From Chalciporus piperatus (lineage: Eukaryota > Basidiomycota > Agaricomycetes > Boletales > Boletaceae): DNA of 64,000 nt. The stretch spans positions 806,001 to 870,000 of the forward strand of contig JBBPTG010000001.1 of assembly GCA_038093975.1 (NCBI GenBank). The letters are read 5' to 3'. A program made the translations under genes and the position numbers. Shown piece after piece: positions 32,258-44,028 of the stretch (its first letter is position 1; each line of letters starts with the position of its first letter). The notes below the pieces were generated by a model. That model was not told the origin of the DNA and did no database searches. It worked only from the letters and a program-made list of their open reading frames with translations.

Positions 32258-35200
32258 TCAATATACTAGAAACGCGTCCATGTTAAACTCTGCTACTTGG
32301 ACGTCTTGTTTTGCCGATCTGATCAAGCTTCCCAACCCAGCTTTCCGAGCAGCAAAATCGCCCTCTTCCTTGATAGTCTCCCGGGCGACGTCGTGCGAGA
32401 CGAATTCTGGTGACGGTCTTCTTGTCGGCGTTTTGGATTCGACATCCATATCAATCAAGATAGATGTCCTTCGGCGTAAGAAAGGACTGGCAGCCACAGT
32501 TCTGCGTGGGGAAATTGGGCTCGGTGGTCTGTCAATCAGTCTTGTACCGTTCCGCATAGCTGCTGTCGGTCGCTCAAACGACCACGAACGGACAAGGTCA
32601 AGTGCCAAGGCATGACAGCCTACACGAGACAAGTCACTTTCAGTCCCGCTGTACGAAGAATCAATAATAATAAAAGCTCACCCATCCGACAGAATATCCG
32701 CGCAACTTGCAGAACAAAGTTAAACTCTCTGCTTCCAGAAATCTCGCTGGTTCCAGCGGCGGTCTGAAGCGTCTTGGATCGCAACTGAGAGAACAAAAGC
32801 GCAAGGCTGGGATCGTCGAAGTGTGGCTCGCCGATCTCCAAATTCTGCATTTGGAGTGACTCGGCTAAATCTCGCAGAGGTGTCTATTCAAGAGGTAAGA
32901 AAGTCGCATGCTTGTTGACAGAATAGTGTGGCTTGCCAAGAGGATCCTGACGGACAAATCTCTGCGACGTAATAACCAGAATGCCCAGCTTCCCAGCCAC
33001 CTGTTACCTTCACGGAAAGCAATGGGTAATACAGTGTTGTTCAGAATGTCACGCAAGACCGGTCCGTCGTTGCCTTCGACTACTCGTGCCAGGGCGATCG
33101 CAAGTTGGAAGTCAGCGAGTTGCTTTATACACACATTGACGGCGTCTTTCAGACTCCCTCCTAGAAGGAAGAATGCGGCTGCATAATCTGAGCCCCTGAT
33201 CATCAATAGAGCTTCGCCACAGCATATATTATACTCACCGAATCGTTGTTTGCTCAACAAAGCGAACGCATTCTTCAGAGCCGCTGTCCTCCAGCGTGGC
33301 TGCGTAAAATCGTTCGCTAGGAATCTGAGTGTTATAGGTTGTTCCTTGTGCCATGCAGCTTGACGCCATAGTCCATGCACCAACTTCACCTTTCCCAGTG
33401 CGAAGTAGAAGAGCGAGCAGGCGGTGGGGTCCCGATTGTCACCCGCCATGTATTCATTTCGAGCAATAGTCTCCATGTGTGCTTTCTAGTAACCATCCTT
33501 AGAGCTGTAATGGAGACACCATGCGATAACCTCACCATCGTATCAACCGAGTTCAACCAGATGAAAACGCCCAGTGCACGCGCATCGGCCCATAGCATTT
33601 TCCCATTGCAAGCGGCGATTGAGGTGTTCAATAATAAGTCCTGACTTTCGCTGTGGAATGCCCAGATCATGTCTCTGTAACGGATACGCTCTCTCCAGCC
33701 TGTTTGACGGGGAATATCGCCGCCAGAGCGAGGACTGGCAGGATCCGAGGCGATTCGGCGATTCAGAATATGGAATGAGCGCATGGACAGGACATAACGA
33801 AGCCCATTTGCATCAAGTGCTCGTTGCTGCTCGTCAATCTTGAAAAACAAAACCGTCAATCGTGGATACGCGTTATGTTGATACAAAAGACCCACCTCTA
33901 ACGTCGTTTGTATGAGTACTATAAGATGTGCGTGCTCATTAGGCGAAAGATGGGGGAGTGGTCGAACTTCTAGTCGCTCTACAAGTGACTCAACCATGGA
34001 GCGGGAGAAAATCTCATCGTCCACCCTGTGACCAAGTACGGTTGGAGAGCGGAAAACAGTGGAAGACAGCGCACTCACAGTTCGGATTGTTGTGGTGATC
34101 CAAATAGCAAACCGTAGTGTCTTGCGGGTTTTGCATACTTAGAGCAGAGGTGAATACCCTGTTTTTAACGACGGAACAGGCTTCTTACGAGGAGGGTTTC
34201 ATCCCCTTGCAGGTAATCCTCCACAGGCAACGACTCCCAGTGAAAGTTCTCCTCTCTTGCAGCATTCGTGAGGGAAACGATGATTCGTTTGACCAACGAT
34301 ACCTTCCCTGCGTATGATATGAGCGGAAAGACAGTGTGTCCGTCAAAAAAAGAATTCGTACCCCACAGAAGGCATTGCAACAACATCTGCGGGTGATAGT
34401 CGGGGAGAGGGCCATTGACCCTGGCAACGTGCACAAATAAGCTCTCGGAAGTAGCATCGGACGCAAAGAAGCGTGTCTGTCCATAGAGGAACACATGATG
34501 CCCGGCTCCAACTAATAAGCTGCCATTGGCAAGCCATATTGAGTCGCTGATGGTGTAGGGTACATATCTGATTGTGTGGAATCAGACCAGTAGAACTTCG
34601 GGATGGGAACAGACAAACCTTCCGACCTCGACCTTGAAGCAGATGGCCCAAGCAGGGTCATCGCCGAAATAGGTCTTGCGCTGCTGACATAAGAGCTCGA
34701 TATGATGTGCAAACCCAATAGCGAGAATGGACTGGTTATCCGGAGTTGACGTCCAGTCTAGGTCGTATATTGGTTCGGAGGCACTTATGGCCCATGTCAA
34801 CATGCCCAACACCAGCGAAGATAACGCTCACCTGAATATCCTCTGGTGTTCAAGGCCCGAAGCAAATTCAGATTCATTCGAATCCCAGACCGTCAATTCC
34901 TGCCCATCGGGATGACTAGAGACTAACAAGACGGAATGAGTATGAAACCACGCTGAATTGTAGGGCGAACTGTACCTAACACGGACTTTTTTGCAGAGCT
35001 GCAACTTGCCATCCTGAAATCTTTCCTGCCCGTCCTCACTCTTCCGGTACACCTCCAGCCTGGGGTTTTCCCGTTCTCGAAAGTCCAAAAACTTAATTCA
35101 CCGTTTTCAGAGACACTTAGCAAATGATCGTGTTCCTCCAAAGTTGAAGTCCTGCTCCAAGCCATGGGGTCTACAGCAACTATAAGCTTCGGTGTTTGGG

Positions 35201-37222
35201 AAAGTGGAAGGCTGTTGTACGAATAGAGCTCGAGCGTCGGATGGGAAGAGCCAGAAATATGGACGAGGAAGAGGGAGTTGTCTTCTGTCAGTCCGACTAT
35301 GGATTCGTGTTCTCGCCTAGACGGAGTTGAGAACAGGCACGAAACATGAGGAAGTCGAAGGGTCGATGGCGGGTTTGAGTGCAACGTTAAGAAGGCACTC
35401 TCACTCGAGTACGTAGCCACGAGTTTTCCTGCCACGGAAAGAAAATTTTAGGATCGAGTTACACATCAGCCAAAGAACGCGTACCTCCGTCTAGGACTAC
35501 AACTTGCTCTGCAGAAGGCCATGAATCGAGGCGTGAAAGGTTACTGCCTGCGTCCGTTTCCGTCCATGTCTCCCCACCATCAGCACGGACAATTGCGACT
35601 CCCCGCCCTGCAGGTGTTCTAACAAAGCGCAATATCTTGCTATTTTCCAAAGGCGTACGCTCCGATCCGGCTGCAACCAACTGCAGGCTGTCGGCTCGTC
35701 CATTAAGTAAAGTTCTGGCAGATATATTATATGTTCGCAATGGTGGTGAGGTTATCAGTGCCAGGTTGAAACCACTTCCACTTCCGAGAGGTAAGAGATA
35801 GAGATTCGCTGGTGAAGGGAACAGAGTCCCTGGGGGTGAAAGGGAGATGGTGAACTGCCGCAAGAGTGTTGGTGGTTTGCGATCAATATTCTAGACGCTG
35901 GTCAGCGAAGACAATCCACTCGCATTCATCATATACGCTCACTGCCACGGCGCTGAGAAGTAAGGAGCCATCTGCGAGGACTCGCAGAAACAACTCCCAA
36001 TCCTCCTTCTCAATCTCTCGTAACTTCGCAGCTTCTGCGCCGTTGCTAGCAGTTTCCATCAGCATGGCTCTGAAGGCGGGTCGGATGATTTCTCTGTCTA
36101 GCCATATTATCGTTGACTGAGACTGAGGCGGGATGTGCAATGCTGATGAAAATGTTGGCGAAGCTGAAAGGTCGATAGTGAGATGCAGCTGGAGACGATG
36201 GGTTGAATCAATAACAGGGAGAAAGATTCGCAATACCGAGTCCGCAGTGATTGTGAACAAAGCAGGATCGTCGCTACGCAGGGAGGTCAGCCTAAGACAT
36301 AGATATCTCTGGGAGCCTGCGGACCTTCGAGACGACAGGGAGTATCGCCAGATGAGAGACGTGACGGGGCGTGGGTGTGGAATCACTTGCGTTTGCTGAC
36401 CGGACGTTGTAGAATACAACCTGACCTTGCTATCATTCTAACACCGATGTCAAGGGATGATGGAATCAATGGAAGATTGAACGTACGAAGGATGTAGTCG
36501 CGATGTATGCTAAAGTGGGCGCGAGCTTGACTTGAGAAGGCACAACAACACTTTGACTACCCGTCAGACAAATAGATAGGGGTTCCTGCAATGTCAACGC
36601 ACCGGGCGGACCATTTCTCACACCATGTGAGGAGATCATTCTCGAGAATCAACGTATACACAGAGAGGCCACTGTGACTTCCAACGGATAGCAAACCTGT
36701 TGTAAGATTAGAGGAATTGTGGAGGACGTTCGGTTATGTCATTACCAGAACGGCAATCTAAGGCGGTGACAAAGTCACCATCTGGTAGCACCAACGATGA
36801 GTGAATGCGCCAGGTATCATTCTGAACACCCGACATCGACCATGCAGCAATGTGCATATTCATAGAAGCCACAATCTACTTCGAGGATGCCGTGAGGTGA
36901 CGCATGACATTTCGGGGAAGACGGCGCAGCGATGTAACGTACTATCTTCATGGCAGGATCCACAACGAGGCAGGAAACGCGTTCGCCGGGAGTCTGCAAA
37001 CCAGGAAAGACTTGTTGGAATGCAAGGACGCGGATGAATTGCAGATTGGCGGCATTGAGGAGGACGATCGAGTCGGCAGACGGGTACAGCTAGAATTCTC
37101 TGTGAAGGGGGTAAATGAACGAGCAGGAGTGGTGCACGCACGATAAGTGTGGCATGCGGCAGAACGAGGTACTGGAGAGGCCCCGAGGGAGAGCCGGTGA
37201 ATGTTCTGAGGAGATCGAGCAT
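32258..37222 (-). CDS. RAV1: RAVE complex subunit Rav1 (DmX-like)
   Basis: Large WD-repeat protein that promotes assembly of the vacuolar V1-V0 ATPase. The start MLDLLRTFTGSPSGPLQYLV then LPHATLI joins, across an intron with GTGCGT and CTAG borders, to LYPSADSIVLLNAANLQFIR and VLAFQQVFPGLQTPGERVSC, all matching the Rav1 beginning. Middle exons (33.4-36.5 kb) carry propeller-type beta stretches. The Rav1 C-terminal domain is plain: ALLMIRGSDYAAAFFLLGGS, LKDAVNVCIKQLADFQLAIA, LARVVEGNDGPVLRDIL, and WLGSWAFWLLRRRDLSVRIL. The last exon is disordered and ends QDVQVAEFNMDAFLVY. I did not fix every exon border; the coding span and ends are well supported. A Met seven codons upstream (37243) is possible. 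Diverges from the FAS1 gene. Confidence 0.85.
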
Positions 37223-37493
37223 GTTATGATTGCCGACGTTCAAGACGAAAGCATGCAGGTCCGAATCCCAGGAAGGTGGGCGTGGTCGCCGTTGATGGGA
37301 TCGTGAATGCTGTCGAGAGTCCGAGAGTGTGCTAGTAGTACGGTGCTAGTGTCGTGTGCTAGTACTTTGCTTATTATTTACGCCTGTTACCGACCTCCTT
37401 CGCCGCTGCGGTCACGTCCACTCTTTCGCCCCGACATAATATCTGTGGTTCTCTACCACCGCCCCAGTCGCGGACCCTCAGGTAGTAGCAGCC

Positions 37494-40326
37494 ATGCGGC
37501 TCTGGAACTGCATCCCATTGTCGTTGCTCGCCCTCATATCCTCCGCCTCCGCCGCCTCCCAAGTGCCATGGCATTCCGACTCCGAGTCAACCCTCGACTC
37601 TGACACCCTCGTCGACGTTCTGAGCAACAATGAGAATTATCACCTCTTAATCACTCTCATCCAGAGGGCCCGCTTGATTCCAACTCTCAACAAGCTCGAC
37701 CATGGCACCATCTTTGCGCCAACCAACGATGCAATAAAGCGTCATTCTGAGAAGAATACCCTCTGGCAGAGCCTTCTTTCTGACAGTTACACTTTCGTTC
37801 CGGATAACGTCCAAGAACAGCTCAGGCAACAGCTCTTTTACCATCTTCTCAACTACTCTCTTCCCGAACTCCCCAAGGATTCTTCCACGCAGACCCTCAA
37901 GACTCTCCATTTCCCTCAGCCTCAGACTGACTCTCCACCTCGTGAGCCACCAACGTCCTCGCCGTGGTTTCCATTACCACAAGGTCTACTCGGTAACCAA
38001 CCACAGCGCCTCAGACTTTCTTCACGTGATGGCTCGTCATGGGTCGGAACCGACGCGTCTGGAAACGGCGGCATAGAGTTGGTCAAGGACAGCCTAACTG
38101 CAGCCAATGGCGTCATATATGGCATTTCAGATGTACTTGAGCCACCCCCAGACCTTGGTGAGAATCCGCGCTACGGGTCCACTACGATACCTCACTGACC
38201 ATCGGCCAGAACACGTCTTGGGCAGTCAGACGTCCCTTTCTTATTTCCAGAAGGTCCTAACACCTGAAATCAAGCAACTCCTTCGAAGCACTCCGGAACT
38301 CACCCTATTCATGGCCGTGGACTCCGCATGGGAATCCCTCGATCCTCTTGAGCGACTATATTTAGAGAGTGACTTCGCATCAGACGACCTTCGCCGTATC
38401 TTGGACATGCATGTAGTCTCGGAGAAAGGGGTTAGATGGTCGGGTTCATTCCAGTCTGAAACTAAATGTGGGTAAATTTCAGTTCCCTTCGCCGCATGCT
38501 CGATCTGATTTCATGGCAAGTAACGACCAGGTACGGCACCCCACTCGAAATAACGATCTCTTCAGAGGGCACGACAATTTCCGGAGCGAAGCTCCTTCAG
38601 CCTGACATTTATGCCAGCAACGGCGTCTTGCACCTCGTGTCATCCCTACTCATACCCCCTGGGGCTCTTCAGCTGACACCGGAGAAATATCTCCTAGCCC
38701 TCGACTGCAGTTCATTCGTTTCACTTCTTCACTCGGTTGGTCTGGAACATCTCATCAACAATACCGACAATCAATACACGATTCTTGCTCCGAAGAATGA
38801 CGTACTTGCCCTCTTCACTAGTGGTCTACCGGCATCAGGCACCCCAGACCTCAAGCGGGTATTGAAATATCACTTTCTACCTGACCTTTGGAAGCCCAAG
38901 AAGCTTGAAGATGGAATGCTCCTGGAGACCGAACTTCACGAGGTTGGATTGGATGATGGCCGACAAGTGATGCCCGTTGAGGTTCATGACTCCGAGAAAA
39001 TCAACACCGAAGAAAGGCACATCACGTTCGGTGGCGCAAGCGTAATCGGAGAACATGGTAGGTGTAGCCACCGCGCGTTGAGAACGACTTATATTGACTT
39101 GGGTGACAGTCGAGATTGACAACACCATCATATACTTCATTTCGCGACCACTCGAGCCTCCAGTTGACCCTCTACAGACCGCGCTTCCCTCGTTAGAGCT
39201 TTCCTCCTTCCTTGCGGCCATCTTTTCAACTTCCCTTGCGGATGTTATCAAGAAGATGCCTTGCACGACTTTTCTCATCCCCCGTAACAGCGCGTTCAAA
39301 CGACTTGGCCTTCTCGTCAGCGATCATCTGCTTGCAGCATCTTCCAAGAAAGACTTGGAGAATGTTATTCTCCACCACGTCATCGACAGCGTGCAGTATA
39401 CGAAGAGTCTCATCAAGGGTTCCCAGCGCACTTTCGCAACTTTAGAGGGGTCAGACCTACAACTGGAACGGACTGACAATGGCTCAGTCCTTAGCGCGAG
39501 CGGGGGTTGGGCTGGTATGAAGAGCGCACTATATCCGCGGAACATGCTCACCGAAACTGGCGTCATACACGAGGTCTCGGACTTGATGATCCCTCGATCA
39601 GTGGAGATTAATGTTGGCAAACTCATGAAGGCGGCCAAGGCGACCACCATGACAAACATGATGGCGAAGGCGGGCTTCGATTGGATTCTTGATGGAACTC
39701 CCCCACCAGAAGGGTCCGAATGGGCAGACAAAGGATTAGGTGGTGCAAGCTGGACCTTGCTTTGCCCAACAGACGATGCTTTCAAGAAGCACAACCTAAC
39801 GCAGCTATACGAGGACATAGATATGCTACGTGCGATCGTTAGCCAGCATCTTATCCCGACACCTCCGTCACCCTCCTCTGGTTCGATCAGCATCATGGAT
39901 GTACTCAATAATAACCGGCCAATGCCCCTTGACCAGCCGGGCTCCTACTCGACACTCTTATCGCCAACATCTGCGTACGGAGATATCGTCTTCAAAGAAA
40001 TGGAAGATAAATCGACCGTTGACTATATGGTCGGGATCAAGGATGCTCGGGGGACCGACGGGAAAGCGGATTGGGCTCGTGTGTTGAGCTGGGGTCGTAC
40101 CACCACCGGCACCGGAACTGGTGGGGTCATTCAGATCGACCGACTGCTGTTCCCATATCACCCATCTTGGTTGATCGAGTACGGCCCGCCATCCCTCGTG
40201 GGAGCGGTTGGTGTAATCGCTATATGTTTCTTTTTCTATGGAGTATATGTCTTTTGGAGCAAGGACCAGACCGAGGCTACTTATGAACCGGTGGGCGGAT
40301 TTGTCCCGGACGGTGACGACTCATAG
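37494..40326 (+). CDS. Five-FAS1-domain (fasciclin) membrane protein
   Basis: Secretory-pathway protein with a signal peptide (MRLWNCIPLSLLALISSASA, cleavage near residue 20), five fasciclin-type FAS1 repeats, and one C-terminal membrane helix (LVGAVGVIAICFFFYGVYVF) before a short acidic cytosolic tail. The five repeats begin near LVDVLSNNENYHLLITLIQR, SYFQKVLTPEIKQLLRSTPE, YLLALDCSSFVSLLHSVGLE, SFLAAIFSTSLADVIKKMPC and GKLMKAAKATTMTNMMAKAG. Their H2-like motifs show as TIFAPTNDAIKRH, TLFMAVDSAW, TILAPKNDVL, TFLIPRNSAF and TLLCPTDDAF. Introns at about 38160, 38471 and 39060 keep frame. FAS1 proteins mediate adhesion or vacuolar and surface functions; the fungal role here is unknown. Alternative splice ends exist around the short intron at 38471-38532, but the chosen join restores the conserved strand. 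Confidence 0.88.
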
Positions 40327-40574
40327 CGATACACACTTGGATGATAATATGTAGAGTGTTATTTCTTGCCATGTAAAATACGTGTTTCGCATATTTCGAT
40401 AGCATTTTTTTCTCTGAGGGAGGAATCGGGCAGGAACAGGATAGAATCATATGAACACCCGTGCTCTCTTTGGAACCGGACTTTGACTCCAGTTGTGAAC
40501 CGAGTAGGCACCATCGGAACACCGTCGCAGAAGCAACATCCCGTCCTCACGGATCTCTTGTCGCGTTACCCATC

Positions 40575-41946
40575 ATGGTCAGTGCTGCAAGATAGAAGGA
40601 AGGCCATTGTGCTAACAATCTGTCTGCTAGAGCAGCGAATCACCCGCAGTCGAACAACCGACAAAGATCTCAGCCGTTGAGAACGTCAAAGCGTTCGTCG
40701 CTGGAGGATTCGGGGGCGCATCAGCGGTCCTCGTGGGTGAGAGATATTGGGTTTGGTCAGGTCTTCCTCTGACATTCACTTGAAGGCCATCCCTTCGACT
40801 TGACCAAGACCCGGTTACAAACCGCTGCTCCTGGACAATACAAAGGCGCTATCGACGTAGTCAAACAAACTCTTGCCCGGGATGGTGTTTCTGGGTGAGT
40901 TTACAGTCTATGATTCGTGTTTCCCGCCTCACATGTGCCACCTATGAAGGATGTATCGAGGGATGGTTCCCCCACTCTTGGGTGTTACTCCAATTTTTGC
41001 GGTCTCTTTCTGGGTATGAGGTGTTCCGCTCCTTCGATTTGATTCTAACATTTTTCCAAGGCCTACGATGCTTCCAAACAGCTTATCTTGACAATGACTC
41101 CAAATAGGTCGAGTGGGAACTTATCCACCGTTGAGCTCGCTGCCGCTGGCTTCCTTTCCGCCGTTCCCACTACTTTGGTCACTGCTCCGGTAGAGCGAGC
41201 CAAAGTCTTGCTCCAGGTATGTGCATCTTTTATGTGTGACATCCAATCTTAACGAGAACCAGGTGCAAGGACAAGCAGGATCGGGTACCCAATACAAGGG
41301 TGTCGTGGATGTGATGAGACATCTCTACAAGGAAGGTGGCATGCGAAGTATCTTTCGAGGAACGGGTGCGACACTCGCTCGTGATGGACCCGGAAGCGCT
41401 GCGTAGGATATCTTCCTTTCGTTTGCAACTTCAGCTAATATCGTCAAAATCAGCTACTTTGCCGCATACGAGATCACTAAAAAGGCATTGACATCAAATC
41501 AGTCGTCCGGGGAACTTGACCTGCGTGCCATCATCCTTGCTGGTGGGACTGCTGGCGTGGCTATGTGGTCCCTGGCAATACCCCCGGATGTTGGTCTCAT
41601 TCTCTGACGTGTCATTTCAAAACATTAATGAGTTACAACAGGTGTTGAAGTCCAGGCTGCAATCCGCTCCTTCGGGGACATATTCTGGTCTATTTGATTG
41701 CCTGCGGAAGACCGTGGCCCAAGATGGGATTGCCGCCCTGTGGAAAGGATTTGGACCTGCTATGGCAAGAGTAAGCGGTGGCTCAGGGCTGTTTTGCGGA
41801 TGCATGCTGACGCTGCTTCTTAGGCATTCCCCGCAAATGCTGCCACCTTCGTGAGTCCTATTTTGATGTCACACAGAAAATGCTAACAGGAATCGCTGTA
41901 GCTCGGCGTGGAGGCGTCCAGGAAATTGATGGATGGCCTATTCTAA
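40575..41946 (+). CDS. Mitochondrial carnitine/acylcarnitine carrier
   Basis: Inner-membrane antiporter that brings acylcarnitine into mitochondria for beta-oxidation (AcuH/Crc1/SLC25A20 type). Ten coding exons: 40575-40577, 40631-40736, 40786-40894, 40950-41013, 41061-41216, 41263-41402, 41454-41589, 41642-41770, 41824-41850 and 41902-41946, totalling 915 nt and 304 aa. Each third carries a carrier motif: HPFDLTKTRLQ, APVERAKVLLQVQ, and, where the usual P-x-[DE] motif is seen as IPPDVLKSRLQ, the third. MYRGMVPPLLGVTPIFAVSF with WAYDASK is a good marker for acylcarnitine carriers. The first coding exon is just the ATG; a Met further inside would lose the conserved N-terminal helix. The stop follows KLMDGLF. 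Confidence 0.85.
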
Positions 41947-42339
41947 CACTGCTCTAACTTCTACCTCGGAAAGTCAACGGGTGACATAGATGGGACTGCG
42001 TGACAAATGTCGGGAAATTGAACCTGATTCGTGTTCTTCTCCATTATCTATACCATGGCACCGACTATATCCTCTAGCTAGATTCGGCCCTTGGTGTCAG
42101 TATGTGTTTCTCGCTAGGGATTGAACAAGGGTTGGGGTCTTTCATCGAAAAATAGACTGTAGACCTGTTGGACGTTGGACGACAATACACTTCTGTGCCG
42201 GCTAATCAACCCTGGGCCTTTACGTCACTGGTTGAAGTTCTTCAACGGTCGTGGAACTTGACAACGTTGGATGTTCACTGCGATAACCAGTCACTAGTCC
42301 GTGGTGTGCTGTACTCCTTCCGACTGAAAATCTAGCCAA
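41947..42339. other. Intergenic region, no gene seen
   Basis: About 390 nt between the carnitine carrier and the next plus-strand gene. A minus-strand frame at 42220-42612 overlaps it but lacks codon logic and is antisense to the neighbour's first exon. I see UTR-like, mildly AT-rich sequence only. Confidence 0.55.
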
Positions 42340-43945
42340 ATGTCGAAGCAAGTCACAGCGAAGAACCCGAGGTCCACTGGGCACCAACGTTCGTTGTCTG
42401 CATCTGAGTGAGAACCCCCTTAGTATGTACATCGAGCTGGCCAGGAATTCATCTGTCATTAGAATCGCGCGCAATACACGGAACTTCGAGACCTGGTCGA
42501 CGTACCAACACTGCGAAGAAGCCTCATGTTCAGACATTCCAGCCGAATTCGAGAATGACGTCGAGCAGATATTTGACACGCGTAACAGGATCCCCAAAGC
42601 TTGGTTTGACAAGGCATGTATCTTTTCGAGTGATCAGGGCAATGAATCAGGTTTGCTTACTGTGGATATTAAGAAGGGTGCAAGACGCGGCAGCGCCGGT
42701 CTGGGAAATTTCCTGAAGTTGGTATTCGAAGCGTCGCCGGAACTTTTTTCAGATGCTGCGACGGCCGAAGATGGGGATATCTTGGAGGAGATATCTACTG
42801 TATATCTCGCGTGGAAGAAGCTGCGCAAGATGCAAGCGAGTAATGAAAAATGGTCAGAGGCTGACTATGTCGCGAGCGTGTACGTGGACAAACCCCTGAC
42901 TCTTTCATCAAGCTGACGGTCGAGATTTTGTTCTTCAAGTTATAACGTCTTTCGAAGTCCTGCCATTCGGAACAGCACTTTCAGGTCAGCAGTTCCTGTC
43001 GCTAATTTGAAACTGTTGCATGCTCACATCAAACATAGAGTGCAGTGCAGTCTTTCGCTCCCCCAACCGCCCGGCATCGTCGCAGATGATGCTCGCCGCG
43101 TTCTAAACGCCAAGACTGCAACCCCAGACTGTGCAGTCTTCCTCCCTACATCGTTCACGCGTCCTTTGTCGCAATCCGCAAAGTCCCCATACAAAGTTCT
43201 CAAAAACCTTCCGGCGGTCGCCAAAGCTGGGAACGCGGCAAAAGGATCCTCGTTTCGATACCAGAGTACACCATGCGCTCAGCTGCCCGACATGCCTGGA
43301 TTCGAGTTCGTGAGTAGTCTTTGGGAAGACAAGAAGCCAGTGCATACCTTTCTCGATGATGCGTATCGCCAAAATCGCATCGCTACCGCATCCGCGGCGC
43401 GTCATCTTCACTCGCTGAATGTGAGAAGCCCCGTTATTGGATTGATCTGGGCAAGTGGAACGGTACGTGCCCATGTTGACTGGTGTGAAGTAGTCGACGA
43501 CAAGCCCGTAAGTCCCTTTTATCGATCGTCCCGAGTTTCATTTGGGATCGTTTGCACGCAGGTTGTAATGTCTGCCCCGTATTCGGGATCTGGGTCAAGT
43601 GAGGACTCAGACTCCGAAGTGTCTGACCAGCCGTTCCATGAATGGCGCCTGGATAATCCTGGCGACATTCTCGAGGTCTACTTCATAGTTCGAAATATCG
43701 ATGAATGGACTTGTGGTCAGTTCCATCGTCGGGTAGTTGCAGGTTTGAATGATTTGGTGGAAATTGTTGGTTCGAAGGATGGGGTTTATCAATCCTGGAA
43801 GTGGGTCGGACATCCCGCGCCCGCCCTGGCTGTGAAGACACTGAAGGAGAATACTGTCATATCGTTCTCCACGACTTCGTCAGGGTCTTCACCTTCGCCG
43901 CCAAAGAAAGGGAAGCGCACCCGAAGGAGACGATCAAGTCACTGA
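42340..43945 (+). CDS. Conserved-looking basidiomycete protein of unknown function
   Basis: Five exons, 42340-42407, 42445-42879, 42940-42984, 43039-43507 and 43562-43945, sum to 1401 nt and 466 aa. No known domain recognised. The first 160 residues are mixed helical (IDARNTRNFETW-like, LGNFLKLVFEASPEL, DILEEISTVYLAWKKL). A central block has CSLSLPQPPG, LNAKTATPDCAVFLPTSFTR and RYQSTPCAQLPDMPGFEFV then FWEDKKPVH-like LWEDKKPVHTFLDDAYRQNR and VIGLIWASGTVRAHVDWCEV. That block looks like a folded, ligand- or nucleotide-binding core and reminds me of intracellular proteins found across Agaricomycetes. The end is EVYFIVRNIDEWTCGQF, VGHPAPA and a basic tail. The first intron would be only 37 nt, so translation may instead begin at the Met at 42425. 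Confidence 0.68.
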
Positions 43946-44028
43946 CTTTAAACGTCTTGGTGTACAGCATTCTTATGTATGCTACCGGAGTACATATTTC
44001 ATGCTACAGATCTATTTATCTTTGATTT

